The notes under the pieces were generated by a model, which saw only the letters and a program-made list of their open reading frames with translations, was not told the DNA's origin and made no database searches. A stretch of 64,000 nt of DNA from Lytechinus variegatus (lineage: Eukaryota > Echinodermata > Echinoidea > Temnopleuroida > Toxopneustidae): NCBI RefSeq assembly GCF_018143015.1, contig NC_054741.1, positions 52,157,048 through 52,221,047 on the forward strand, written 5' to 3'. Both the position numbers and the translations under genes were made by a program. The number at the start of each line of letters is the position of its first letter. Position 1 is the first letter of the stretch. Below are positions 49,458-60,899 of the stretch, piece by piece.

Positions 49458-50236
49458 GTAAGTTTGACTTTTACTTTTCTTTTCATTCTCACTGAGCAGT
49501 AATTTCACACACCTGTATGATGGACAATTTTTTTTTGGAGGGGGGGGGTGCTTGTAATGGTAATTTTACCTAAGAGTTTCAACAGTCAAGTCGGCTTGCG
49601 CCTTTATTAATGCCTAACAAAGGTTGATTTGTGTTCTGCATAGCCCATTGGAATTGATATTATTGTTTACGTTACAGTGGTCTGAAGTCAGATTCTCATC
49701 TAGACATTTATGATTTTATTATTCCACTAACATTTTAAAATTCGATTGATCGATTAAGGCCTATATCAATCCCTAATGGTTGGGGAGCATGCAAAATGCT
49801 AGACTCCAGACCTGGAGCTTATGACCCTGGGATTCGGGGGTGCTGAAGCAAAAAAACTACCTTTTTTAAAGTTTTTTTTTCAAAGTCATCGGGAACAGAA
49901 TAGCCTTCAAAAGCCTTCCTCCTTTTCTTTTCAAAATTTTCGGGGACAAAATATCCTTCGTTTTGTAGTGAAACCCTTTATTTTGGGCCTGTCAAATTTA
50001 CATCAGCACCCCAGGAAAAAATCGTTTCCAGGGTCCTGCTGGACCATGTGGGGACAAAGTGATTGATGCAAACTTCAGAAAAGTTTGAAAATCGGGGTAT
50101 TGCTGGTTACTATGAAGTCTCTGGTGGTCTGGACTGACCTGTGAAGCAAGACCAGGTTTCGAATCCCATCACAGCATTGTCGTCCTGGACGCCATTAAAG
50201 TGGTGGGATTCGGACACCGGTATAATTATGATAACT

Positions 50237-50384
50237 GGGGCCCGTTGCAGAAAGAGTTGCGTTTAAACGTAAGTAAAAAAATCAATCGCAAGTCCCAAAT
50301 GCGCGCTGTTGATTGGTTGAAAATCAAGTTGCACATGATTTTTAGAGTTGCGATCGATTGCAACTCTTTCTGGAACAGGCCCCT
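50237..50384. mobile_element. MITE with GGGGCCCGTTGCAGAAAG ends
   Basis: Left end GGGGCCCGTTGCAGAAAGAG, right end CTCTTTCTGGAACAGGCCCC. 148 bp, imperfect inverted repeat, no coding capacity. Related in style to the GGGCCCGTAACA elements. Confidence 0.75.
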
Positions 50385-50399
50385 GACACGCATCTTTGC

Positions 50400-52560
50400 T
50401 CTGATAAGAAAGATCATAATATCTGTTTGACAATCAATCAATTCGCCATCAGTTGCCCACTTGTCAAGATTTCTAACACTGCGGATCGTCTTTGCTGATC
50501 AAATAACCAAGGCGATTGTTGCAACTTTCGACATTGCTTAGATTGAAATACATTGCGATCAGGAACCAATCCAAATGTGGACTGAAGTTTTCAATCTTGT
50601 TAGATTTAGAATTCAATCTTATTCGATTGAAACTTTCGATACAACTTTGGATTAGTTCTTGCAACAAATCTGTTAGAGTGACCTTCAATCTACGGAATTT
50701 ATAGAGTGAAAGTAGTTGGATAGGTATCTTGTAATCTTTGAATCTGTTGACTTGGAACGTATTTCAATGCATGATCGAAAATTGTGATCCAAATTGTTGT
50801 ACGCCGACTACGCCCCACCCATTCCATCATGAGAAGAATCGAGAATTCAAGAAAAATCGGAAGTCAGAAACTTAATATTCTGAGACCATGCATGGTCTAA
50901 TGGTTAGAAAGACAAGGTTTGCACGCCTGATGAAAACTGTAACGCACGTCCCCCATTGAGAGCCCATGTGATCAAAATATTTTATAGGGACCTGGAAACG
51001 ATTTATAGAGAGGTGGTGCACCAACGAGCAAACAAACAAAAACAAAAAAGTTTTCAAAAAAATGTGACTTTGTTCAAAAAGAAAAAGTAATGGCAAAAAA
51101 GCAAAGAAGAAGGAGGAGGTTTTTGCGCTAAAATTGAGAACTGAAAAATGAAAAACTGAAATCTCAAAAATTAAAAACTAAAATTTCGTTATACCAGCCT
51201 AATTTCCAGGGGGTTGCTGCGCATAGTTTATGACATACATGTATGCATAATGCCCCGAAAAAATTTGAGGGATCTTAGGTACCCCCCCCCTCCCTTCCCA
51301 GGGTAATGATATTGTACAAACATATGTAATGTTACAAAATATAGTTTAGCTTTAATAGTAATACGTTAAAATTATTCTCCTGTTAATTCTTGCGTGAACT
51401 TTGTTACGCGAACGTCAACTATAGTTCCAAATGAATGGTGATCGAAATCTTGGCCAAATAAATATTATATAACCTCATATTTCTTTCATATTTATTGTGA
51501 AACATTTCAGTAAGGTCATATTTGAACAATACGTTGGGTTTTGTATCATAAGGCCTACATAATGATTTTCAGAATAATTGTAAAATTTACTATAAGAATA
51601 CAAAGAAAAACTGTGAAGTTTTGTAATTAACATTATTTATTTCAATGTGTATGTGTGTACAAAATACACATGTAAATTGTCAATTAGCTATTCCCGTCAA
51701 ATAGTAGTTTAGTGTTACAAGGAAAAGGTCTGAATAGATAAGAATTGTGTTAATAGAGCAAGGGTAGGCCTATATATATTTCGAGCCTGAATCTTGAGTG
51801 ATGCTGGGATGATCATTGCGATGGATCATATTTCACAAGGTTTTGATGAAAAGGGTACCAACCCGCAGAATCTGAAACAATGATATTGTATTGTCTGGAT
51901 GATTTATTTCAAACAGAGTTGATTGTTAGCTTACACATGGGACATCACCTTAGAACCCATGCATGGAGGCGTCAAGTAAGGCTAGTTTACATGACATGAT
52001 TTTTTTCCTGTAAATAAATATACATGTAGCATTGAAATCACTGGTGTACAGATGGACAGGGGGGGGGGCTTAGGGTCATGCCCCCACCTTCTTCCTCCCT
52101 ACAAAAAAAGTTTCACGAACTAGGAAATAAGAGAGAAGGGAATGATAGAAATATACATTTTGTTGAATATTATGTTGAAATCCGTTCAAACATAAGAGTT
52201 TTGTTTTTAAAAGGTCGAAATTCTTTCTTCCTCGCTTCGCTCGCTCACATCTCTTGAGAACTTTCGTTCCATCCGCCTTATCAAGTCCGCTCAAAATTTT
52301 GGCTCATTAAGCTACTGTTGAAAAGAATCAATGCATGTTTTAGAAAATCAGAGCATAGAGCCGACCGACATCTGGGTTGTTCAATATCAATGCAGATTTG
52401 CGGTGAGGAATGGAGCAAAAATACTTAGTTTTTCTGTTTCTATCATTGATTTATTATGAAAAAAATTACAACATGATAAAAAAACAGACAATAATAAATC
52501 GAAGATTGCTATTGGCAGATGTGGTCTTGCTGTTTGAGCTTTGCAAAAACTTTCATGATT
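50400..52560. other. No gene or clear element seen
   Basis: AT-rich sequence, presumably intron of the gene starting at 49377 or intergenic. Runs of C near 51280 and G near 52063 resemble transposon debris, but no termini could be paired. Confidence 0.4.
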
Positions 52561-52565
52561 AATTA

Positions 52566-52602
52566 TGTAGGCCTATAATAGGCCTAATATTATAGGCCTA
52601 CA
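52566..52602. repeat. Short inverted repeat, 14-bp stem
   Basis: TGTAGGCCTATAAT and ATTATAGGCCTACA form a perfect stem around a 9-base loop, immediately before the larger palindrome at 52609. Confidence 0.8.
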
Positions 52603-52608
52603 TATTTT

Positions 52609-52680
52609 GTTTCTAGTTTATTTGAATCAGCAGAACTTTATGCATGCATAAAGTTCTGCTGATTCAAATAAACTAGAAAC
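52609..52680. repeat. Perfect 72-bp palindrome
   Basis: GTTTCTAGTTTATTTGAATC...TTATGCA is followed without spacer by its exact reverse complement, ending GATTCAAATAAACTAGAAAC. The centre is ATGCATGCAT. No mismatch in 36 pairs. Outside it the flanks do not match. Function unknown. Confidence 0.9.
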
Positions 52681-54041
52681 ATTGGCAATATGATAAAAAA
52701 AAAAAAATAGAAATGGAGCATCGACTTGAGAGTAGAGCTGTTAGTGTGCTTTTTGTTGTGACGACTGGTCTTGGCATTTGTATTATCTCAAGGGATCGTT
52801 CCAGAGACGCTCAGAATGTCAAGAGATGTTACAAATCATTTTTCAAAACACGTGCACTGTCTAATCTTGCACTGTATTTCATGTATTCAATTTGAAGAGT
52901 TTTCAAGGAAATACATTAAGACGGGAGATACACGAAAAGAAATACGATGAAAATACAAAGTAAAAACAAAATTAACAACCAATAGGCCCTATACATTTAA
53001 ACAACCTTGTTTGGTATATGTCCTATTTGTGGTTGTCCTTTATAACAGAGTGAAAAATAAAAAAAAATATTTTTATCAATAATTGGGCAGCCATATTCAT
53101 CTTTTAAGCAATAAATATAAATTGAATTGTATTTGTGTTCCCCAATTTCAGAAGTGTTTTTTTTTATGTATATACATTTACTCCAATACGTCAACGGTTT
53201 AATGTAAAAACATGATGTATAAAGGAGTCTGTATGAAAGATAGTTCATAAGAAGATGGATCCTATACTAGTACAGGGTCCATGTTAAGAAGATGAGAGGG
53301 ATCCACCCGTTTTGCTATGAAAATGCATATGTACTTACATGAAGTTGTGAGGAGTGAATTATTGCCTATAAGTATATGTTCGTTTCCCTTTTTGTAACAA
53401 CGACAGATTGCCACGAAGAAACTCCACTGGCACTCACCTATCACTGCTTTCGGATGTCAATTCTCCAGTTCACAATTCCTGTATTTGCTATACTTTCAAA
53501 ACCTTTTAACTTGTGTACTTTTGCAGGTTTGCAAGGACACAACTTATATAAAACAAACTCGAAACACTGTTGTGGATGAATAGATAGACGATCAGTTGGG
53601 TGTACTTAAAACTCTGAAACGATTTTAAAATTGTTAAAGAAATAATAAACATTTTTTAATCCTTTTTTATATATAGTCATCTTTAATTATATATTTTCAT
53701 AACAATCAAACATAATTAAGGAATTCATTATCGACTGATCTAAAAGGGAAGTCGGAACAATTATTGTAGATTCGAACAAAATTACTCACATTAATGATTC
53801 ACCTTGTCCTTGAACGGTAACAGAAGTACCGATGTTACAAACAAGTGAAATCTTAGGGATCTGTTCCAATTCTATGCCTTATTTAGCATCAGCAACCCCA
53901 TTTTAAACTCGGTCAGGAGACACAAGAACATTTTGATAGATTTGCGATTCATCGGACAACTCCTGTCTGCATTTTGCTCATGCAGCTCAACAATGCATCA
54001 CAAAAAAATCGAGGGGCATTACTATATTCTATAGGGTCCCC

Positions 54042-54331
54042 CGGAGGGTCCCTATGCAACAAAGATTAGCGATTACTGGCTAATTTAAAAGAACAATTCT
54101 GAATGGTTCCTAGACAATCGAATGAGCAAAGTGCGTATGAATTGTTTGAATTATACAAATTTGACAATATGGACCAACTGACTTAACCATAAACTTTTAT
54201 CTAAAATAATGGTAATTCCACATGTTCAGGGTGGATTACAATTTTTTTTCACATGACAATGAGAAGAAAATTCGTATTTTCATATTTCATGTAATAAAAT
54301 ACAAAAGAAATGGTGAGTGGCTGACGTCTAC
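54042..54331. mobile_element. Two joined MITE fragments
   Basis: 54042-54139 begins GGTCCCTATGCAACAAAG with GATTAGCGATTACTGGC, a relative of the element at 5512 (reverse direction of its GCATTCGCATTTTGC block at the far edge). From 54140 the text TTGTTTGAATTATACAA to ATACAAAAGAAATGGTGAG is the middle of the AAGGACAAGTCCACC family (as at 17098-17293). Neither is complete, so one piece may have inserted into the other. Confidence 0.55.
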
Positions 54332-54353
54332 TAGTAGTAGTAGTAGTAGTAGT
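54332..54353. repeat. (TAG)n microsatellite
   Basis: About seven TAG units, at the edge of the MITE fragment. Confidence 0.9.
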
Positions 54354-54403
54354 GAAGGAGAAAAAGAAGTATGTTTAGTACTTTACGCAAGGGCGTATAT
54401 AGC

Positions 54404-54552
54404 CTGGGGGCGTTTCATCAATATTTCCGTCCGAAAAGCTGTCAGATCTGACAACTTTCCTGGATTCTGATTGGTTGAGAAGCACTGTTACTATAGTAAC
54501 AGGACCTGTCGGATAAAACGTCTGACAAGTCCCTTCATGAAACGCTCCCCAG
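54404..54552. mobile_element. MITE with CTGGGGGCGTTTCAT ends
   Basis: Left end CTGGGGGCGTTTCATCAATA, right end CTTCATGAAACGCTCCCCAG, with inner AAGCTGTCAGATCTGACAAC and TCTGACAAGT words. 149 bp. The target duplication is not clear. Confidence 0.75.
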
Positions 54553-54999
54553 ATTTAGGGGTGTGTAGGCTGCATCCTCGGTTGATTATTTTAAAATGAG
54601 TAAAATGACAGCAATTGCACGTAATACCCTCTGTAGTGATCATCTTCAACACGAAATTTTGCCAAGATCTGTCAAATTTAACCGCGCTTCTTGTCAAAAC
54701 GGAAATGGGTCAAGGAAGCTGCAAGTGTATAGTGTAACCAGAAGCTGTGAACTGCTCATCTGTAACTTGCACATGTGGAGAATTGTTTCGATGTCTTCAT
54801 TCTCTCGTGTTTATCATCAGCCATCATAATATTTTCGATTGTAAATCTAAATCAACTTTTAGCAGCTTCCGCGAGGTCGGAAGACCAGCATTGCAATATA
54901 TCCGGCCTTTCATTCATATTTTGCCAATCGAAAGAGGATGATGATTGAAAAGAAGAGGAGAAAGTTAAAGAGAGAGAGTGTGTGTGTGTTTGTGTGCGT

Positions 55000-56235
55000 G
55001 TCTGTGTGTGTTGGAGAGGGGGAGAGGGATGTGGGGGGAGGAGAACGTGAGAGTGGGGGTATAGCAGGAAAATTATAAAAACAAGGGGGGAAATCATGAA
55101 ATAATAATCTATATGAATTTGAATGGTAAACAGGACACGGAGCGCTTTCATTGGTTGTTATTTCTTTGGCAAAACAGACCAAGAGAGAATCGGCAAGATT
55201 CAAAATCTTGCAGGGATAAAAGGTCTAATGGAAAATAAACATTTCCCATCAAACTCGACAAATTCTCATCTAATCATACCCAAAGGTATCAATTATCAAA
55301 TCATAAATCTTATCATAATTTTCGAATACTATTCGATTTATAAAGCCACAGATTGTTGACGTGATTGAAATCACATAATAATTCGATAAAGGCATAAGCT
55401 TGACGAAAGCCTCAATATTATTTTGACAGAAATCGTGATAAATCGAGCGTTTTATTATCGAAATTAAGGCATTATCTCAAAGAAGGGGGGGCTTTACAAT
55501 TACCGCGCTCCAGTGCAGTTCGGCTATCCCAAGTTCGAGAAGTTCTTACGCCCAAGAGATGTTTCAACTCCTGCCGTTACATTTTAAGCACCTTCTCTCA
55601 AATATTTTTACAGGCATCAATTGTTGTTTGGTGAGGCTTTTGGCGGGTTGGGTGACTTCAGAAGAAAACGCAAAGAATTCAGCAGTAATAAATATTATTG
55701 CTAAATAAAGCCTCCTGGATCGATGCCAAATGTGTCTGAGAGCTTAGCTGTTCAAAATACACACTACATTGCACGATATGGTTCTAAATCCCAATCCTTT
55801 TTACCGAATGAGAGAATGTTTTCCCCAATTGAAAAAAAAGGTGAATATAAATGGGTCATTTACTATTTCACAACGCACAAAGTATATTGGTCTGAGAATG
55901 GGGCTTGTGCCTCTAACCCTTGGATTAATAGTCAAGTGAACAAAACCACTACACCTCCAGCCAGCCTAAGCCTATCCTATACAGCAATGGCTTAATGAGC
56001 AAAATTTTTTGAGAGGAATAATCTGGCGTATCGGGCAAAATAATATTCATGATTTTGTAATAGATTTTGACCTAATGTATAAGAAATTGTATATCACATG
56101 TCACCCTTCTCTCTTTCCTTTACTTTCCCTCTCTCTTTTTGTTTTCTTTGTAGTGAAAAGTGTTAGGGGGCGAAAGCCCCCAAGCCCCCACCCATCTGTC
56201 ATAACTACGCCAGTGCTATGCAGTGTCGATAGAGA
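55000..56235. other. No gene seen; part of an hAT-like end
   Basis: AT-rich. GT and GA runs at 54960-55060. Near 56213 TAACTACGCCAGTG resembles the right terminus of the CAGTGGCGTA hAT family, but I could not find its left end. Confidence 0.35.
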
Positions 56236-56243
56236 CACGATGC

Positions 56244-56493
56244 CAGTGGCGCAATACAGGGCAGATACGGCGGCGTATATGGGGAAAACTTTTCTAAAAT
56301 GCTTCGAGCGAGAAAATTTTGACTTTTTTGATACAAAAATCAAATTTTCTGATGAACAGGATTTGACAAATAATTCAGATCTTTTTCATATTTCACCCTG
56401 TCCTGTTCCTTATTTTGCTTTTCCTCCGTTTTTTCCTTGGTCGTGAAAATTTCGTGGTTCCGTGCCCCCAAGCACCCCATCTGTACGCCATTG
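56244..56493. mobile_element. hAT-type MITE
   Basis: Ends CAGTGGCGCAATACAGG and CTGTACGCCATTG. Flanks CACGATGC (56236-56243) and CTCGATGC (56494-56501) are an 8-bp duplication with one difference. 250 bp, no coding capacity. The ends are related to those at 35893 and 45429. Confidence 0.7.
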
Positions 56494-57070
56494 CTCGATG
56501 CCTTCTGTAATAGCTCTATGGTTCGAAACAAGTGGAAATCACTTTATACCATTAATCACAATAATATTTTTATTCTTCTTGGTTCCTCGATTATGACGAA
56601 AAGCCTGGTCACTTATGTAATCGATGCTTTCTTCGCAGAAATGCACTAAAAGTGAAAAAGATTTTGAAATGCTGGGAAACTGATCTAGTTAGTTCTTTAG
56701 ATACGAGCGACATGCTCAAAGTGATTTTGTGATGCTGACCTATTTTTTTCTCTTTCTTGAACCTTACCCTTATAAAAAAAGGACGACTTTTATTAAAGAT
56801 CACTCTCGTTGAACAAAGGGAATTTCGAACTCTTATATATATTTTCCTGAATGAAATGGAGCATAATACTTGTTATGAAAAGGGGTGTTTGATTTTGATA
56901 CCTTATCCTAAAAATCAGACAAATTTTGACACCTGTGCTGAAGATTCCCGTCGTGTTTTATACACTCCTTGTGAAAAAAAATATATCAAGGGCAGAGTAT
57001 GTGTGAGAAAAAAAGACCTGTTCAGAATACCAAAATGCTAGTTATCTACGGCCTAGCTACAGTTGTAGTT

Positions 57071-57330
57071 GGGTCGTGTGGTCCAGTGGTTAGAGCATTG
57101 GACTCATAATCGCAAGGTTGTGAGTTCGAATCCCTACTCTGCCATTGTCTCCACTTTGATAAAAAGGCCCGAGAGTGATATCTGTCGTCTATAACGTCAG
57201 CCACTATGACTGATTAACCTAGACGTAAAAATGTTTCGTAGGTAATTGGTTATATACCAGCTTGGCGTTTACCAGCAAATGCTGTCCTGCCGAGTTCCTA
57301 CGGGAGTTACCACAAACAGAAAAACAGAAA
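57071..57330 (+). mobile_element. tRNA-derived SINE
   Basis: tRNA-like head: TGGTCCAGTGGTTAGAGC (A box), loop CTCATAA as in a Met-type arm, GAGTTCGAATCCC (B box). The acceptor ends do not pair. The body runs GTCTCCACTTTGATAAAAAG, CAGCCACTATGACTGATTAA, CTTGGCGTTTACCAGC and closes near GTTCCTACGGGAGTTACC. So it is a SINE, not a tRNA gene. Boundaries on the 3' side are approximate. Confidence 0.8.
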
Positions 57331-57339
57331 AACAAGTTG

Positions 57340-58885
57340 TAATTGCCGATTACTGTCTTGTCCAGGGCTGCTTGCGACAGTTTTGTCATATGGGTTACCC
57401 CATGTGCGGTTTTTGTCAAGTAGTTGAAAAGACGGAGGCGCACATGCCACACAACTTGCTTCGGAAAATCAATTCCATCCCTTTACCCCATTTTGTTGGT
57501 GTGTATTTTGGTATTCATAGCAATTCATATTGAATACATTATGCTGTTTTTAACGGTTTCGATGCCGTACGTTCTTCGCCCTTGACCGCGTGATGGCTTC
57601 GTAATAGACACAATATTTCACATATCGTAGGTGCTTTAGACTGCGCCTCTTTGTTATTATTTTTCCAGTGAGGAAAATATTTAGAACCCATGGACTAGAT
57701 ATGTCCAGGGTTGTCGGTTGAAATTTGTGAGAAAAAGAAATGAAAATAGAATATGAGCCTAAGGGTTACGTCATTGATTTGTCGATCGACAAAGCCCCCC
57801 CCCCCCCATTAAAAAGAAGGTAGCGGTCGCATGCCATCACTAAAGTATTGAAATTATGCGATTCATACTCGAATACTTTAAGTATTATGTATATTTCAAA
57901 ATGTGTTTGTTGGAGCGAAAACCAAAATTGAATCGATTTCACACTATAGCGCGAATGTTTTTTTCGTATTTACAATATCATAAACAAAATGAAGAAAAAA
58001 ATAATGAAAATAGATAATCCTTTATGTCAATTTCTAGGGAGCAATTCGAGGTGATTAATAAGTCTCCTTTGTCCTTAGTCCTAAGTATTTTTCAGCCGAG
58101 TCGCTGAGTCTGATATTAAAGTTCTCACATCCGCTGTGCCTTCATTCAAACCTATTCAATGCGGGAATCTGCAAAAGTAACAAACGGTTTGATTACTCTT
58201 CCAAAAGAAGTTCCGAAAGAGCTTGTGGCAGGGTAAACACCCCTTATTCAAGACTTGTGAAGTGAAGTCAAATGTAACACTCCTCATTCAATTATGTTTG
58301 CTCAGACCTCCGAGTGACGGATCCAGACACTCAGTGATTTCATCTTTTTTATTCTATTTATATTTTCACTATATATTTCGGCAAAGATGTTTAGTTGTCT
58401 GGTTCCTTCACGAAGGACTTTTAAGGAGCGTATTATAATCGAAAAATGTGTCTTGACTGAAATGATTGGATTTGGGTAATTTAACTAATAGTCCGTGCCA
58501 CGTTATTAAAAGAGGAAGTTCGCCATGGACTACCAAGTTGTGATTAATATATAAAAATAACAGACAAAATGACTGAGCAAATAAATTAACGAAGCTTTAG
58601 TGATAATTCGTCAAAGAATAATAGAATAAAGTATTGTTTATGTTTAAATTTTTGTGATTATACACAGGAGCAGTTTTTCCATTGATTATGTTTATTAGCT
58701 TTTGCTTAATGTTTTTGTTTTATAAATCGAATGTCAGCATGTTCAATATATATTTTTTTCGGACAAGTGCGAAAAATATCTCTAAAATGTCTAGACAAAC
58801 TCCCATAGAAAAAAAATAGAAATCCTTTCCCAATTCCATCTTGAATATTCTGAAAAAGCTTGTATTTCCAGTCATTGGGGAATTC
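57340..58885. other. No gene or clear element seen
   Basis: AT-rich with a run of C near 57790. Open frames are short and resemble nothing I know. Confidence 0.4.
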
Positions 58886-58890
58886 GATCC

Positions 58891-59491
58891 TAAAGGGGAA
58901 TCCAACCCAAATAAAAACTTGTTTTTATAAGGTTAAGAAAAATCAGACAAGTTGATCGGTGAAAGTTTGAACAATATTGGACAAACCAAAAGAAAGTTAT
59001 GAATTTTTAAAAGTTTTAAATATTGGTAATCACTACACCCATGGAGACTTCAAATTGGCTGCATATGGGATGTCATAGTGATGTAAGGCAAGGACTACTC
59101 TTCCATGTACTTCAATACATATTATGGCTAAAATGAACTTTTTCCTAAAAGTTTTATTTCAAATTATATTTTTCTTTTCTGAGGACATAAAACAATATAC
59201 TACCTGGGTTATATTTAGATTACTGCCCCAGGGGAATGGGTACTTAGGAGAAAACCACAAATCCCTGATAATAAAGTACATGGCCTATGGGAAAGTTGTC
59301 CTTGCCCCTTGTCATAATTTACTTACCCAGTTGCCAATTTGATATCTACATAGTATTAGTGATCTCAATTTTAAAACAGCTATAACTTTCTTATTGCTTG
59401 TCCGATTTCTTTCAAACTTTCACCATTCTGTTTAATTTATTTTTCTCCTTCCCAACACAACATTTTATGGCCAAGGCTGGATTCCCTTTAA
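58891..59491. mobile_element. Long-inverted-repeat MITE, TAAAGGGGAATCCAACCC type
   Basis: Left end TAAAGGGGAATCCAACCC, right end (reverse complement) TTAAAGGGAATCCAGCC. The inner block CAAGTTGATCGGTGAAAGTTTG mirrors CAAACTTTCACCATTC near 59415. Architecture and TTAA-like edges match the 16879 element, of which it is a distinct relative. Confidence 0.65.
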
Positions 59492-60404
59492 CAGAACCAT
59501 GCACTTTGTTTTTGAAAGTTACAGATGGTGAAACGCTGTAACTGAGTAATGTATTGCAAACCCATATGTATCCTAAGTTCCTAACCCCGTGATTGAGTGT
59601 ATATTTATCAGACAGTCAGGCTAATGAGCTAATGACCTAACTTTGGGGTGAACTATAAAGCACAACATTCTCCGGGATTCCATGTTGAAGGTTTAATCAT
59701 ATAACGATAATATTGATAATGCCTGATACCAACAACAACGATGGTGCTGCTGCTACTACTACCATTACTAATTCTACTATTGTACTCTTGCTATTAGGCC
59801 TACTACAACTACTAAGCTTACTAGTTTTGACGATAACATACACAACAACAGCAACAAATATGATAATTTATCAATTTACATCATATAAGGATACATTTTC
59901 TTTCATCGAATAGTCCAACCTGAGCCTTGTCAGGTTACTATACACTGAATTGCTGTGTTTCCCACCACTTTGGCAATGACATTCGATGCCTTTTTGATGC
60001 TGCTAATTTTCAAAAGGGAAAATAATATTCACAGTTTTGTGTGCGTAATAGTTTGCACACGCCTTTACCACCAACCATCGCCAACCATTCATTAGTTGCG
60101 AGTGAAGATCCGTCGGTATTCCACTTACAAAGTAGTCGTCCTTGACTTTACAGTAATATGAACTAGAAATGACCTAACAGAAGAGACCGAAGGAACATCC
60201 GATGCCAGGTCTGTGTCTCCGTCTCGATCGTCTTGATTTGTAATTAAGTGATTCCATTGTGGAAGATTTACTCTCTAACATGTCTAACGCTAAACATAAA
60301 TGTTCTTGAAACATGCTTGGTTACTTTATCATCAACGTTAACCTTGCATTATTTTGATTGACTGTGCTTCTAATGCTCAAATTGGCTAGTATCATCACGG
60401 CTAA

Positions 60405-60800
60405 ACCCAAATGGTCTACTAGTAGTACTATAAATAATTGGTCTGTTTATTGTTTGGTATATCTGGTATGGTCTAATACTCACTTGGTATTACTGTCATT
60501 TAGTCTCATGATCGGATGGTTTACTTCACACTTTGTTTACTTATTCTTGTGCAATTAGACAAATGAAATTTTGGTACTTCACAAACAGTTTATCTATAGC
60601 CATATAGACTACGAGATGTTAGACCAAGTGGATGTTATACGAAATTGGTATAGCCTAACTGAAAATTATATCGACAAAGTGGTAAATGTCTAAATTGCAA
60701 TTAGACTAAATTGTGAATAGACGAAGTGGTTGCAAACGAACTAGGTTTGGGCCACTTGGGATGAGACCAAAGGAGAAGTAGACAAAGTATGTGGTTCCAG
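60405..60800. repeat. Inverted-repeat block of GGTCTA/TAGACC words
   Basis: The left half is rich in GGTCTA and TTGGTAT words (GGTCTAATACTCACTTGGTA). The right half carries the complements (GTTAGACCAAGTGGATGTTA, TAGACGAAGTGG, TAGACAAAGT). The symmetry centre lies near 60560. Probably a foldback or MITE made of short repeats. Confidence 0.5.
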
Positions 60801-60899
60801 TGGTAATTTACCAATAAAGAATGGGGATAAGGTATTGCCCTGTCTGCCATTAACCCCGAACTCGATATACTTGGCTTGTACACCACTTTCGATAGGGCA

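Noticed and set aside
53396-53581. Possible exon after an acceptor-like site (ACAACGACAG)
   Set aside because: The open frame of about 60 codons resembles no family, has no matching donor and lacks independent support.
57071-57143. tRNA-Met gene (CAT in the anticodon loop)
   Set aside because: The acceptor ends do not pair and a SINE body follows directly.
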